A DNA stretch of 55,772 nt from Fidelibacterota bacterium (GCA_018658715.1 JABHUQ010000104.1:1-55772), one strand, 5' to 3'. Counted from the stretch's first letter, positions 1-9,586 are shown. A program made the numbers and translations. Notes: a model not told the origin generated them from the letters alone.

Positions 1-318
1 AACAATGATACACTATTTTTATGCTTTAGTAAAAGGACAAGTTTTCTATCATTGATTATACCATTGTGTAAATTCGTACTAACGTCAAAAGGAGTTCTCT
101 TCCATTGTGGAAAATACTAAATCCACCATCATAATATATTTCATGAATAAAGTAATTAATAAAATTAAATATCTCATACATTTTAATCATCAAATTCAGG
201 TGATTTTGCGCATTTTTACTATTATAACCAAATTATCCTATCACCTTAAGGATACCATATTAATGAAATATGCGACAATATCTTGGCGACAACCATGAAA
301 CTCGGTATCTTTGCAACT
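1..318. other. Upstream region without a convincing gene
   Basis: This stretch before the first clear gene is very AT-rich. A 63-codon reading frame beginning with GTG at 107 exists, with AAAGGAG about 10 bases before it, but its product is a low-complexity Ile/Lys/Tyr-rich string with no recognisable domain, so I do not call it a gene. No tRNA, riboswitch or strong terminator was seen. It probably holds the promoter and 5' leader of the following gene. Confidence 0.4.
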
Positions 319-1518
319 ATGAAATTTCTAAGAATTTTTATACTTCCTGTAATTCTTGTTTCTGGTTTATTCAGTCAATCGGGTACAAGGGACTTTGAAG
401 ACGAATTAAAGTTTCAGAATACTGCCATCAATCAGCTCAAAAAAGATATTGATCGTCTTCATTCTAAAATTCGTTCGACTGATAAAAAAATGCAAACAGC
501 CGCATCCAGACTAACCAATCTTGATGAGGAATTAGCTATATTTAATAAGCTTATCAACCAGCTTAAAGTTCAAGAAAAAAAAACTCGGGCAAAAATTGAT
601 ATTACCAAAAAAGATATTGATGCCAGCGAAATTGAATTAAAAAATCTTAGGGAAAGATATGCAAAACGAATTCAAAATACCTATAAACAGGGACAACTTT
701 CTAGCTTAGAAAAAGTGTTTAGTTCTGCTACATGGCGACAAGCAGTCTATCGATCTGAGTATCTTGATATTATATCAGATATTGAAACAAAAATGGCCAA
801 ACGAATCAATACTCTTATTATTGATATTAGTCGCCAGAAATTAGAGCTTGAGATTTCTCTTCGAGAAAATTTGAAATTAACGCAAGAGAAAAAACATCAA
901 CAAAAACAAGTTCGAAATACAAAAATCAATAGAGAGAAAGAACTTTATAGTCTAAAAAAAGATAAAAAAGCTTTAGCCAGTTATATAAATGAAAAGAAAG
1001 CTGGTCTCAAGCAGATGGAAACACTCATTAAAACTATTTTGGAAGATAAAGCACGGTTTGAAAGAGAAGAACGTATTCGTCGTCAACAACAAGCATTAAA
1101 AACAAAAGAGTTTAAAACACTAAAGACACGACTTCCATGGCCAGCAGAAGGGCGTATTATTGCAAAATTTGGTCGCCAATGGAATCCAAACTTAAAAACA
1201 ACGACAGAAAATCCAGGGATTGACATAAAAGGGAAACCTGGCTCACCTATTCGTCCTGTTATGAATGGAGTTGTAACCACAATTACATATATACGCGGAT
1301 ATGGAACCACCATCATTATTGATCATGGAAATGGTTTTTATTCCGTGTATTCCCATGTTACCAATATACAAACGCATGTGGATAGTGAAGTAAGGACAGG
1401 AGATGTAATTGCCTATATGGGTGATTCTGGGTCTATCAATGGATCAAAGTTACATTTTGAAATTTGGGGAAAAGGTCAAAAGTTAGATCCAGAAAAATGG
1501 TTAACGAAGAAACAGTAA
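319..1518 (+). CDS. EnvC-like murein hydrolase activator (coiled coil plus LytM/M23 domain)
   Basis: Secreted cell-division factor of the EnvC type. The protein (399 aa from ATG 319) starts with a signal peptide (MKFLRIFILPVILVSGLFSQ). A long Lys/Glu-rich coiled coil follows over roughly residues 25-270, then a C-terminal LytM/M23 domain over about 285-395. The M23 signature is only partly kept: HGNG..SVYSH and LHFE are present, but the first zinc ligand (H in HxGxD) reads N in NPGID. That fits an EnvC-style, probably non-catalytic, activator of N-acetylmuramoyl-L-alanine amidases rather than an active endopeptidase. In-frame starts at TTG 283 and ATG 295 exist; ATG 319 is chosen because it puts the signal peptide at the N terminus. 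Its 3' end overlaps holB by 22 bases. Confidence 0.85.
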   Translation: MKFLRIFILPVILVSGLFSQSGTRDFEDELKFQNTAINQLKKDIDRLHSKIRSTDKKMQTAASRLTNLDEELAIFNKLINQLKVQEKKTRAKIDITKKDIDASEIELKNLRERYAKRIQNTYKQGQLSSLEKVFSSATWRQAVYRSEYLDIISDIETKMAKRINTLIIDISRQKLELEISLRENLKLTQEKKHQQKQVRNTKINREKELYSLKKDKKALASYINEKKAGLKQMETLIKTILEDKARFEREERIRRQQQALKTKEFKTLKTRLPWPAEGRIIAKFGRQWNPNLKTTTENPGIDIKGKPGSPIRPVMNGVVTTITYIRGYGTTIIIDHGNGFYSVYSHVTNIQTHVDSEVRTGDVIAYMGDSGSINGSKLHFEIWGKGQKLDPEKWLTKKQ

Positions 1519-2642
1519 TATCTTCTATTTCCCATTATCAACCCAATGTTTGGAGCCAATTAACAAAAATTTCTCAATCAGGGCTGATTGGAAATGGATA
1601 TATTTTTTCTGGACCGACTGGATGTGGTAAAGAAGGATTAGCACTATTATTTTCACAATATTTAAACTGTGAAAACCCAAAAGAAGATGTATGTGGATCT
1701 TGTCCATCCTGCTTCAGATTTCAGGGGTTACAAAATGAAAAACTGAAATTGGTTGTTCCTCTTCCAGCGCCTAAATCAAAGTCTTCAAATGGGGAAGAAA
1801 ACTCATCTATTAGTAAGGGTGATTTAGAGTTATTAACAGAATCTATTCAACATAAATCAACTGACCCATTTTATAAAATAAGTATCCCAAGAGCTTCTCG
1901 GATTCTTATTCAATCCATTCGCGAATTGAGAAAATCATTGTATCTTAAAGGGAGCCAATTTGGGAGAAAAGTGGTAATTATTTTTGATGCACATTTACTC
2001 TCAGTTGGACAAGGAGAAGCAGCAAATGCTTTGTTGAAAATTTTAGAAGAGCCACCTGAAAATACCACACTTATTTTAGTAACAGACCACCAATCTTTAT
2101 TATTACCAACTATTTTATCTCGCTGTCAACTCATTCAATTTCCACCCTTATCTGACACCTATGTGAATCATTGGCTAGAGAGTCATGGTGAAACAGAGAA
2201 TACAGCTTATATCTCAGGGTTAAGCAAAGGGAATATTCATAGAGCACGAAAATTATTAAATAAATCTTTAACGGATTTAACACAAGAAATTGAATTGTTT
2301 ATCACGCAAATAACATCAACCGACCCAAATGTTTGGCGCAAATTCACGCAAGATTATGGACGAATAGCTTTTCAAAAACCTGATGAATTAAAATTTCAAT
2401 TTCAAATGGCATCATTATGGATTCATGGTGCTTATCATTTAAGAAATAAAATATCTTTACCCATCCATAAAACAGAACTAATTCAAGGCATGGAATTATT
2501 TAATAAACAATTTCCTAATAGCGATTTGCAAGGGATAGTTCTTTTATTGGATAGCATAAATGAATCCATGGCAATGAATTTTCATATACCCTTAATTTTG
2601 ATTAATTTATTATTGGATATTCAAAAGAAATTAAACACATGA
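1497..2642 (+). CDS. holB: DNA polymerase III subunit delta'
   Basis: Clamp-loader subunit that helps load the sliding clamp. It has a Walker A-like GPTGCGKEG near the N terminus, a CxxC..C zinc cluster (CGSCPSC), and the delta'/gamma pattern NALLKILEEPPENTTLILVT followed by ILSRCQ (SRC motif). About 381 aa from ATG 1497, inside the 3' end of the envC-like gene. An in-frame alternative at 1464 would only add a basic stretch. An insert rich in Ser and Lys lies between the zinc cluster and the SRC region. The stop TGA overlaps the metG start (ATGA), so translation is probably coupled. Confidence 0.88.
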   Translation: MVNEETVISSISHYQPNVWSQLTKISQSGLIGNGYIFSGPTGCGKEGLALLFSQYLNCENPKEDVCGSCPSCFRFQGLQNEKLKLVVPLPAPKSKSSNGEENSSISKGDLELLTESIQHKSTDPFYKISIPRASRILIQSIRELRKSLYLKGSQFGRKVVIIFDAHLLSVGQGEAANALLKILEEPPENTTLILVTDHQSLLLPTILSRCQLIQFPPLSDTYVNHWLESHGETENTAYISGLSKGNIHRARKLLNKSLTDLTQEIELFITQITSTDPNVWRKFTQDYGRIAFQKPDELKFQFQMASLWIHGAYHLRNKISLPIHKTELIQGMELFNKQFPNSDLQGIVLLLDSINESMAMNFHIPLILINLLLDIQKKLNT

Positions 2643-4141
2643 ACACAAAATTTTATATCACAACACCCATTTATTATGTGAATGATAAACCACATATTGG
2701 CCACGCATATACAACAATATTGGCAGATGTGTTATCCCGATTTCATCGAACTGCAAATAACGAAACCTTTTTCCTTACCGGGCTAGATGAACATGGACAA
2801 AAAGTAGAACAAGCAGCTGAAAAACGGTGTGTTGACCCCCAAAAACATTGTGATGAAATGGCTCCTCGATTTACAGATTTATGGGAACAACTACATATTT
2901 CAAACGATGATTTTATAAGAACAACCGAAGAAAGACATAAAAAAGTTGTTCAAGATATTCTACAGCAAGTTTGGGATGCGGGTGATATTTATGAAGCTGA
3001 ATATGAAGGGTTATACTCTGTATCAGAAGAACGGTTTGTTACTGAAAAAGAAGTGGAATCTGGTGATTATAGAGATATACAGACACTGAAGGAAAAAAAC
3101 TACTTTTTCAAAATGAGCAAATACCAACAAGCTCTTATTGATCATATCGGATCCAATAAAAACTTTATTAGACCTGAACATCGAAAAAATGAAATCCTTG
3201 GTTTTCTTCGACAACCACTTTCTGATTTATGTATTTCTCGCCCAAAGTCACGCATGAGTTGGGGAATAGATCTGCCATTTGATAATGATTATGTTACATA
3301 CGTTTGGTTTGATGCACTTATAAATTATATTACAGCTGTAGGATATGGCATTGATGAAAAATCATTTGATAAATGGTGGCCTGCAAATATGCATCTTATT
3401 GGGAAAGATATTTTAACGACACATGCCGTCTATTGGCCCACGATGCTCATGTCAGCTGGTATTGATTTGCCTCAAACAATTTTTGCTCATGGCTGGTGGC
3501 TTATGGGTGATTCCAAAATGAGTAAATCATTAGGAAATGTTATTAACCCTATGGATTTAATTGAAGACTATGGTGTTGATCCTGTACGATATTATCTCAT
3601 GAGGGAAATGGTACTTGGGCAAGATGCCAATTTCACAATGGAATCATTTATAAAACGTTATAATGCGGATTTAGCGAATGATTTAGGGAATTTATTAAGT
3701 AGGGTGACAAATCTTATTGTTAAAAATTTTGATGGTAAAGTACCTAATTATGGTGAATTTTCATCTCAAGAATCCGGTATGATTAAAACAGCCAATGAAT
3801 TATCAAATATTATTTCTCAAAAAATAGATGACATGAAAATTCATGATGCTGTTGAAGAAACATTCCAATTTGTTCGAAGTATTAATCGTTACTTAGAAGA
3901 AACAGCTCCCTGGAAGCTAGTAAAAGACGATAAAGACGCTACAGCTCGAGTCTTATATTCCGCAGCAGAAGCATTACGTATTGCTGCTATTATCTTAGAA
4001 CCGATTATGCCTAATAGAATGATTGATTTGCTTAATGCTTTAGGAACTAATAATACAAAAATTACTTGGGGTGAATTACAAATTGGATCTGAAATAACGA
4101 AAGGTGAACCCCTTTTCCCGCGCATCCAAGTCAAAGATTAA
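2639..4141 (+). CDS. metG: Methionine-tRNA ligase
   Basis: Charges tRNA-Met in the cytoplasm. Class I signatures are present: HIGH as KPHIGHAYT near residue 20 and KMSKS as KMSKSLGN near residue 297. At 500 aa it is the short form without the C-terminal EMAP/Trbp111-like tRNA-binding domain. The connective-peptide region around residues 125-150 (LYSVSEERFVTEKE) has lost the zinc-binding cysteines, as in zinc-free MetRS forms. It overlaps holB by 4 bases. Confidence 0.95.
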   Translation: MNTKFYITTPIYYVNDKPHIGHAYTTILADVLSRFHRTANNETFFLTGLDEHGQKVEQAAEKRCVDPQKHCDEMAPRFTDLWEQLHISNDDFIRTTEERHKKVVQDILQQVWDAGDIYEAEYEGLYSVSEERFVTEKEVESGDYRDIQTLKEKNYFFKMSKYQQALIDHIGSNKNFIRPEHRKNEILGFLRQPLSDLCISRPKSRMSWGIDLPFDNDYVTYVWFDALINYITAVGYGIDEKSFDKWWPANMHLIGKDILTTHAVYWPTMLMSAGIDLPQTIFAHGWWLMGDSKMSKSLGNVINPMDLIEDYGVDPVRYYLMREMVLGQDANFTMESFIKRYNADLANDLGNLLSRVTNLIVKNFDGKVPNYGEFSSQESGMIKTANELSNIISQKIDDMKIHDAVEETFQFVRSINRYLEETAPWKLVKDDKDATARVLYSAAEALRIAAIILEPIMPNRMIDLLNALGTNNTKITWGELQIGSEITKGEPLFPRIQVKD

Positions 4142-4170
4142 CAATTTTTTACTTTTGTGTAAAAAAAGAT

Positions 4171-4230
4171 TTGGAACCATCTCGGTCTATGCTGTATTAT
4201 TCCTGCCATATTATTCAACGAAGAATAATA
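4171..4230 (+). promoter_or_regulatory. Candidate promoter of the ilv-leu operon with an inverted repeat at the start site
   Basis: TTGGAA (4171-4176) and TATTAT (4195-4200) are separated by 18 bases, a reasonable -35/-10 pair. They lie in the gap between metG and the BCAA operon. Directly downstream, TATTATTC (4209-4216) and GAATAATA (4223-4230) form a perfect 8-bp inverted repeat with a 6-base spacer near the expected transcription start. This could be an operator or a 5' mRNA hairpin. The assignment is by pattern only, and AT-rich DNA gives such matches by chance. Confidence 0.4.
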
Positions 4231-4243
4231 AACTAAAAGAAAA

Positions 4244-4387
4244 ATGATATTAAATAATTACAAGAAATCAAGTATCGCAGCTGAATTACCAGCCGGCCAA
4301 ACTATCGATTTATATCTATTTTCTTTAGTGAATATTTCGCTACTGCTAAATATTTTAGTCCTTATTATTATTGGACTCGTCGTCTAA
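4244..4387 (+). CDS. Candidate branched-chain amino acid attenuation leader peptide
   Basis: A 47-codon ORF between the candidate promoter and ilvD. Sixteen of its last 20 residues are Leu, Ile or Val, ending SLLLNILVLIIIGLVV and then TAA. A peptide that ends in a run of the regulated amino acids just ahead of their biosynthetic operon is the hallmark of ribosome-mediated attenuation (compare enterobacterial IlvL). The final codons CTC GTC GTC are unlike the TTA/GTA-rich usage of neighbouring genes. Only a weak AAAAGA sits before the ATG. Caveat: another reading frame (4285-4512) stays open through the same DNA, so the hydrophobic run could be a shadow of a gene remnant. Confidence 0.5.
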   Translation: MILNNYKKSSIAAELPAGQTIDLYLFSLVNISLLLNILVLIIIGLVV

Positions 4388-4470
4388 GTCGCCTTAACGA
4401 ATATAAAATTCAAACAGGCAAACAGGACGACGGGACAATCACTCCCTTAAATCTACCTACACCTGTTTTA
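4376..4470 (+). promoter_or_regulatory. ilvD leader: Candidate alternative RNA structures (attenuator) before ilvD
   Basis: CTCGTCGTCT (4376-4385), made of the last Leu-Val-Val codons of the leader, can pair over 10 bp (two G-U pairs) with GGACGACGGG (4425-4434). That pairing excludes a second helix, AAACAGG (4420-4426) with CCTGTTT (4462-4468), which is followed by TTAATC and encloses a small GGGA/TCCC hairpin. AAACAGG also occurs in a second copy at 4412-4418. A ribosome finishing the leader would mask 4376-4385 and favour the second helix, a plausible but weak terminator. A ribosome stalled earlier would favour the first. The pairings are seen in the sequence; the mechanism is inferred. 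Confidence 0.35.
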
Positions 4471-4514
4471 ATCGAATATTTGTTTAGTCATTATTTGGAT
4501 GGCATTATCTAAAT

Positions 4515-6200
4515 ATGAGAAAAATTATGAGATCAGATATGATTAAAAAAGGGTTTGAACATGCACCACATAGGAGCTTATTAAGAGCTACGGGCGTCAT
4601 TCAATCAGAAGATGATTTTAATAAACCATTTGTCGGAGTAGCTAATTCCTATATAGACCTTATCCCGGGGCATGTACATTTGCAGGAATATGGCAAAATT
4701 GCTAAAGATTCAATCCGTGAAGCAGGTGGTGTTCCCTTTGAGTTTAATACCATTGGTGTTGATGATGGTATTGCCATGGGACACATTGGTATGCGATATT
4801 CTTTAGCTAGTCGAGAGTTGATTGCTGATTGTGTGGAAACAGTGGCTGAAGCTCATCGTTTAGATGGGTTAGTATGTATTACAAACTGCGACAAAATTGT
4901 ACCTGGTATGTTGATGGCAGCTGTGAGACTTAATATTCCAACTATATTTGTTTCTGGTGGTCCAATGAAAGCTGGTAGAAATGCCGAAGGGGAAAAGGTT
5001 GATCTCATTTCCGTTTTTGAAGGTGTTGGCAAAGTGAAGATGGGTGAATTGGATGAAGAAAAATTATTGGATTTAGAACAATCTGGTTGTCCAACATGTG
5101 GATCTTGTTCAGGTATGTTTACAGCAAATTCCATGAACTGCCTTATGGAAGCACTGGGAATTGCATTACCAGGGAATGGAACCATTTTAGCAGTAGATGA
5201 ATCTAGATTGGATCTAGTAAAAAAGGTTAGCGAACGCATTATAACTATGATTAAACAAGATATAAAACCTCGAGATATAATCAACCATTCATCTATTGAA
5301 AATGCATTTATATTAGATATGGCAATGGGAGGAAGTACAAATACTGTTTTACATACTTTAGCGATAGCGCAGGAAGCAGGAATTGACTTTGATTTAAAAT
5401 CATTAAATAATTTAGCAAAAAAAACACCGTACATATGTAAGGTGAGTCCAGCAACTAAAGATGTACATATGGAAGATGTAGATCGAGCAGGTGGTATTTC
5501 TGCTATATTAAATGAATTATCTAAAAAGGAGAATCTCCTTCAATTAGATTGTCCAACTGTAACAGGCCAAACCTTAGGAGAAAATATTGAATCTTCTGTT
5601 ATTCAAGATTCAAGTGTTATTCGATCCATAGATGATCCCTATTCTGTCGAAGGTGGATTAGCTATTTTATATGGAAATTTGGCTCCAAATGGTTCTGTCG
5701 TAAAAACAGGTGCAGTATCTGAATCCATGCTAGTGCATACTGGCCCAGCACGTATTTATGAGTCTCAGGAAGATGCTTTATCGGGAATATTATCCCATGA
5801 AATTCAAGAAGGTGATGTGATTGTTATTCGAACGGAGGGACCTAAAGGCGGACCCGGAATGCCAGAAATGTTATCACCAACTAGCGCAATTATGGGAATG
5901 GGACTAGGTGATAAAGTTGCTCTCATAACAGACGGTAGATTCTCTGGCGGAACGCGTGGTGCATGTATCGGGCATATTTCACCTGAAGCAGCTGATGGAG
6001 GTCCAATATCTATTTTAGAGGAGGGAGATATGATTTCAATTAATATTCCAGAAAAAATATTAAATATAGAATTAAGCGAGAAAGAAATACAGGATCGCTT
6101 AACAAACCTTAAACCTTTCAGGCCAAAAATAACTCATGGTTATTTGGGCCGATACTCGCGGATGGTTACTTCTGCAGATACAGGTGCAATTTTAAAATAA
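4515..6200 (+). CDS. ilvD: Dihydroxy-acid dehydratase
   Basis: Dehydrates 2,3-dihydroxy-isovalerate and its methylvalerate homologue, the third common step of valine and isoleucine synthesis. The iron-sulfur cysteines are present in [12 protein letters not shown] and [20 protein letters not shown], and the C-terminal [11 protein letters not shown] is intact. The length of 561 aa is normal. The family usually starts [10 protein letters not shown], so ATG 4527, preceded by GAGA at a good distance, may be the true start rather than ATG 4515. It is the first structural gene of a ten-gene operon; ilvB begins 11 bases downstream. Confidence 0.96.
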   Translation: MRKIMRSDMIKKGFEHAPHRSLLRATGVIQSEDDFNKPFVGVANSYIDLIPGHVHLQEYGKIAKDSIREAGGVPFEFNTIGVDDGIAMGHIGMRYSLASRELIADCVETVAEAHRLDGLVCITNCDKIVPGMLMAAVRLNIPTIFVSGGPMKAGRNAEGEKVDLISVFEGVGKVKMGELDEEKLLDLEQSGCPTCGSCSGMFTANSMNCLMEALGIALPGNGTILAVDESRLDLVKKVSERIITMIKQDIKPRDIINHSSIENAFILDMAMGGSTNTVLHTLAIAQEAGIDFDLKSLNNLAKKTPYICKVSPATKDVHMEDVDRAGGISAILNELSKKENLLQLDCPTVTGQTLGENIESSVIQDSSVIRSIDDPYSVEGGLAILYGNLAPNGSVVKTGAVSESMLVHTGPARIYESQEDALSGILSHEIQEGDVIVIRTEGPKGGPGMPEMLSPTSAIMGMGLGDKVALITDGRFSGGTRGACIGHISPEAADGGPISILEEGDMISINIPEKILNIELSEKEIQDRLTNLKPFRPKITHGYLGRYSRMVTSADTGAILK

Positions 6201-6211
6201 AAGGAATTCGT

Positions 6212-7954
6212 ATGAATCAAACACAGAAAATATTAACAGGTGCAGAAATTATATGGGAGTCACTCGTTCAAGAAGGCGTTGAAGTAGTTTTTGGCTATCC
6301 TGGTGGGACCATTCTACCTACGTATGATGCATTAAATCAATACAGAGATAAGGTGCACCATGTCCTTGTCCGTCATGAACAAGGGGCTACTCATATGGCG
6401 GATGGATATGCACGATCCAGTGGAAAAGTTGGTGTTGCTATTGGGACATCCGGCCCGGGTGCAACCAATATGATTACTGGAATGGCTACTGCCATTTTAG
6501 ATTCTTCTCCAATAGTGTGTATTACAGGTCAAGTACCATCAAATGTCATTGGTTCAGATGCATTCCAAGAAGTGGATATTACTGGCGCAGCAATTCCAGT
6601 GACAAAGCATAGTTATCTTGTCACGGATATTAAAGATTTAGCCAGCACGATTCGAGAAGCATTTTTTGTGGCGCGTACAGGTCGTCCTGGGCCCGTTCTT
6701 GTAGATATTCCCAAAGATATTCAAAATGAGTCGACAGAATTTGTTTACTCAACCGATCCAATTAATCTCCCTGGATATCATCTTCCAAAAGAAACAAATG
6801 AATCGCATTTACAAGAATTTGCTGATATGGTAAATGCGGCAGAAAAACCGGTAATTCTTGCAGGACATGGTGTTTTATTATCAAGAGCTTGTAAAGAAGT
6901 AATGGATATAGCCGAAAAAGCATCTATCCCAATTGCTACCACCTTATTAGGAATTGGTGGAGTACCGGAGAGCCATCCACTGGTTTTAGGCATGATGGGA
7001 ATGCATGGAGAATCCTGGGTGAATCATGCTATTCAAGATGCGGATTTATTGATAGCATGTGGAATGCGATTCGATGATCGTGTTACAGGTACTTTGAAGA
7101 CGTATTCACCTAATTCAAAAAAGATTCATATTGATATTGATGCATCTGAAATCAATAAAAATGTATTAGTGGATTTAGCAGTTCATGCCGATTTAGGAAC
7201 TGTTCTGAGGAAGGTATATCCACGGATTGAGCTATCAAAGAAAGTAGATTGGTTACAAACAATTAATAGTTGGCATAAAGATTCACAATCAAGAGATATT
7301 ATAAATGTTAAATCTGAAAGATTGATAGGCGCGCAAGTCATAAGAGAAATTTGGAAAGGTACCAATGGGAAAGCCCTCATTGTTTCGGATGTGGGTCAAC
7401 ACCAAATGCTTGAAGCGCAATACTATCAACACGATGAACCAAGAACTTTACTCACATCTGGGGGATTAGGAACCATGGGCTTCAGTTTACCTGCAGCTAT
7501 AGGTGCAAGTTTCCATGAAAAAGACCGAGAAATTTGGGTTATTGTAGGAGATGGAAGTATTCAAATGATGCTGATGGAATTGGCTACAGCTATGCAAGAA
7601 AATGCAAATATTAATATTGCCATTATTAATAATGGATATCTAGGAATGGTACGCCAATGGCAAGAACTCTTTTATGATGCGCGCTATGCAGAAACACCTA
7701 TCTCTAGCCCAGATTATGTAAAATTAGCCGAAGCCTATAGTATCTCAGCATATCGAGTGAATACATTAGAAAATATTATTCCAACTATGAAAAAAGCACA
7801 GAATGAAAAAGGGCCAAGTTTAATTGAATTTATTGTGGAAGAGCATGGGATGGTTTTTCCTATGGTACCGGCAGGTGTAGGTCTTCATGAAATGATTCAA
7901 CGCCCTTACCCAGAAAATGGTCAAACAAACACTCAGGAGGAAACAGTATCATGA
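6212..7954 (+). CDS. ilvB: Acetolactate synthase large (catalytic) subunit
   Basis: ThDP- and FAD-dependent acetohydroxyacid synthase. It condenses two pyruvates, or pyruvate with 2-oxobutyrate. The N-terminal PGGTILPTYDAL and HEQGATHMADGYAR carry the catalytic Glu. The C-terminal ThDP/Mg site is GDGSIQMM...NNGYLGMVRQWQ. The size of 580 aa is normal. AAAGGA precedes the ATG. The stop overlaps the start of ilvN by 4 bases, as expected for a two-subunit enzyme made in equal amounts. Confidence 0.96.
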   Translation: MNQTQKILTGAEIIWESLVQEGVEVVFGYPGGTILPTYDALNQYRDKVHHVLVRHEQGATHMADGYARSSGKVGVAIGTSGPGATNMITGMATAILDSSPIVCITGQVPSNVIGSDAFQEVDITGAAIPVTKHSYLVTDIKDLASTIREAFFVARTGRPGPVLVDIPKDIQNESTEFVYSTDPINLPGYHLPKETNESHLQEFADMVNAAEKPVILAGHGVLLSRACKEVMDIAEKASIPIATTLLGIGGVPESHPLVLGMMGMHGESWVNHAIQDADLLIACGMRFDDRVTGTLKTYSPNSKKIHIDIDASEINKNVLVDLAVHADLGTVLRKVYPRIELSKKVDWLQTINSWHKDSQSRDIINVKSERLIGAQVIREIWKGTNGKALIVSDVGQHQMLEAQYYQHDEPRTLLTSGGLGTMGFSLPAAIGASFHEKDREIWVIVGDGSIQMMLMELATAMQENANINIAIINNGYLGMVRQWQELFYDARYAETPISSPDYVKLAEAYSISAYRVNTLENIIPTMKKAQNEKGPSLIEFIVEEHGMVFPMVPAGVGLHEMIQRPYPENGQTNTQEETVS

Positions 7955-8514
7955 AACAGACACTCATCACTTTAGTCGAAGATAAGCCCGGTGTTTTAAA
8001 TCGTGTTGCAAGTTTATTTAGGCGCAGGAATTTTAATATAGAAAGTTTATCCGTAGGAAAAAGTGAAACTCCCGGTGTAAGCCGTATGACGATTGTAGCC
8101 AATGAGCCAGATTCCCATAAACGTGGAAATCTCTACTTTAATTTATTAAAACTTGTCAATGTTATTGCGGTCAAAGATGTTTCATCATTGCCCTGCATTT
8201 CGCGAGAAACTATTTTGGTTAAGATGACTATAGGTCCAGAGCAATTAAATGATTTAAATGATGTCATTAAAAAATTTGGTGCCCGAATTGTAGATATGGG
8301 TTCCGAGTCAACAATAGTAGAAGCTATGGATGAAGAATCTGTCATTAACAAAATGATTGAAGCATTCCAACCTTTCGAAATTACTGAAATCATGCGTACA
8401 GGGAAAATAGCTATGCGAAAAGGAAAAACTCACAATATATCTTCCAACAATATTAATGCACAACTAGATGATCTATCATGGACGCCAGATCATATTACTG
8501 CTTATCAAAATTAA
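7951..8514 (+). CDS. ilvN: Acetolactate synthase small (regulatory) subunit
   Basis: Regulatory subunit that gives valine feedback control of IlvB. An N-terminal ACT domain (TLITLVEDKPGVLNRVASLFRRRNF starts at residue 4) is followed by the ALS_ss C-terminal domain. At 187 aa it is about 20 residues longer than the short IlvH type. GGAGG just before the start lies inside the ilvB coding end, which supports translational coupling. Confidence 0.95.
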   Translation: MKQTLITLVEDKPGVLNRVASLFRRRNFNIESLSVGKSETPGVSRMTIVANEPDSHKRGNLYFNLLKLVNVIAVKDVSSLPCISRETILVKMTIGPEQLNDLNDVIKKFGARIVDMGSESTIVEAMDEESVINKMIEAFQPFEITEIMRTGKIAMRKGKTHNISSNNINAQLDDLSWTPDHITAYQN

Positions 8515-8537
8515 ATGATTAAAAAAAAGGAATCAAA

Positions 8538-9584
8538 ATGAGAACAATAAATATTAATGGAATTCAAGAAACTATTATCGAGAGGTCAGACTACCCATTA
8601 GAAAGGTGTAAAGAAATATTAAACGAAGAAGTGACAGCTATCTTGGGATATGGTCCACAAGGACGAGGTCAAGGGCTCAATATGCGCGATCAAGGGTTCA
8701 ATGTAATTCTTGGACTTAGAAAAGGACAAAGTTGGGACCAAGCAATCGATGAAGGTTGGGAAGAAGGGAAAAATTTATTCAGTATTGAAGAAGCAACTGA
8801 ACGTGGAACAATTATTCAGTTTTTACTTTCCGATGCAGGGCAAATACAAGCATGGGAAACAGTTAAATCATATTTATCTGATGGAGATGCTCTATATTTT
8901 TCTCATGGTTTTGGTGTTGTGTTCCACGAAAGTACAGGAATTATTCCACCAGAAAATATTGATGTAATGCTCGTTGCGCCTAAAGGAAGTGGACTAACAG
9001 TCCGAAATCATTTTCTTGCAGGACGTGGGATTAATTCATCTTTTGCAGTCCACCAAGATGCTTCAGGAAAAGCAAGGGAACGTTGCATTGCAACTGCTTT
9101 TGCAATTGGCTCTGGACATTTATTTGAAACAACGTTTTCAAATGAAGTCCATAGCGATTTAACGGGAGAAAGATGCGTTTTAATGGGAATGCTTCAAGGT
9201 GCATTTTTAGCTCAATATGAAGTATTAAGAGAGAATGGTCATTCGCCATCGGAAGCTTATAATGAAACCATCGAAGAAGCGCTTCAGAGTTTATATCCAT
9301 TAGTTGCAGAAAAGGGCATGGACTGGATGTATGCCAATTGTTCGACAACAGCACAACGTGGCGCACTTGATTGGGCTCCTAAATTTCATAAAGCTATAAA
9401 ACCAGTTATTCAAGATTGTTATAATAATGTGTTAAGCGGAGAAGAAGCGCGTATTTCTATCGAATCTAATTCTAAGTCTGATTATCGCGTTCAACTCGAA
9501 AGAGAATTAGAAGAAATCAATAACCAAGAAATGTGGCAAGCGGGGAAACAATTACGTCCGCTTCGTCCAGAAAATCTTAGCTGA
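8538..9584 (+). CDS. ilvC: Ketol-acid reductoisomerase (Bacteroidetes/fungal-type)
   Basis: NADPH-dependent isomeroreductase, second step of valine and isoleucine synthesis. The Rossmann motif is GYGPQGRGQGLNMRD, with R and K in the cofactor loop GLRKGQSW suggesting NADPH. The rest (SHGFGVVF, VAPKGSG, GERCVLMG, LAQYEVLRENGHSPSEA, CSTTAQRGALDW, ending LRPEN) follows the KARI branch shared by Bacteroidetes and fungal Ilv5. The length of 348 aa fits that branch. The stop codon is TGA, one of the genes showing that TGA is a normal stop here. Confidence 0.95.
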   Translation: MRTININGIQETIIERSDYPLERCKEILNEEVTAILGYGPQGRGQGLNMRDQGFNVILGLRKGQSWDQAIDEGWEEGKNLFSIEEATERGTIIQFLLSDAGQIQAWETVKSYLSDGDALYFSHGFGVVFHESTGIIPPENIDVMLVAPKGSGLTVRNHFLAGRGINSSFAVHQDASGKARERCIATAFAIGSGHLFETTFSNEVHSDLTGERCVLMGMLQGAFLAQYEVLRENGHSPSEAYNETIEEALQSLYPLVAEKGMDWMYANCSTTAQRGALDWAPKFHKAIKPVIQDCYNNVLSGEEARISIESNSKSDYRVQLERELEEINNQEMWQAGKQLRPLRPENLS

Positions 9585-9586
9585 AA

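Noticed and set aside
50-100. Minus-strand TTGACG...TATAAT promoter
   Set aside because: The spacer is 22 bases, too long for a sigma-70 promoter, and no minus-strand gene is visible.
107-298. 63-codon GTG-started ORF before the EnvC-like gene
   Set aside because: Low-complexity Ile/Lys/Tyr-rich product without motif; overlaps the likely 5' region of the next gene; AT-rich DNA gives such frames by chance.
4853-5434. 193-codon minus-strand frame inside ilvD
   Set aside because: Lies wholly within a well-conserved ilvD frame, has no motif, and reads as a codon shadow.
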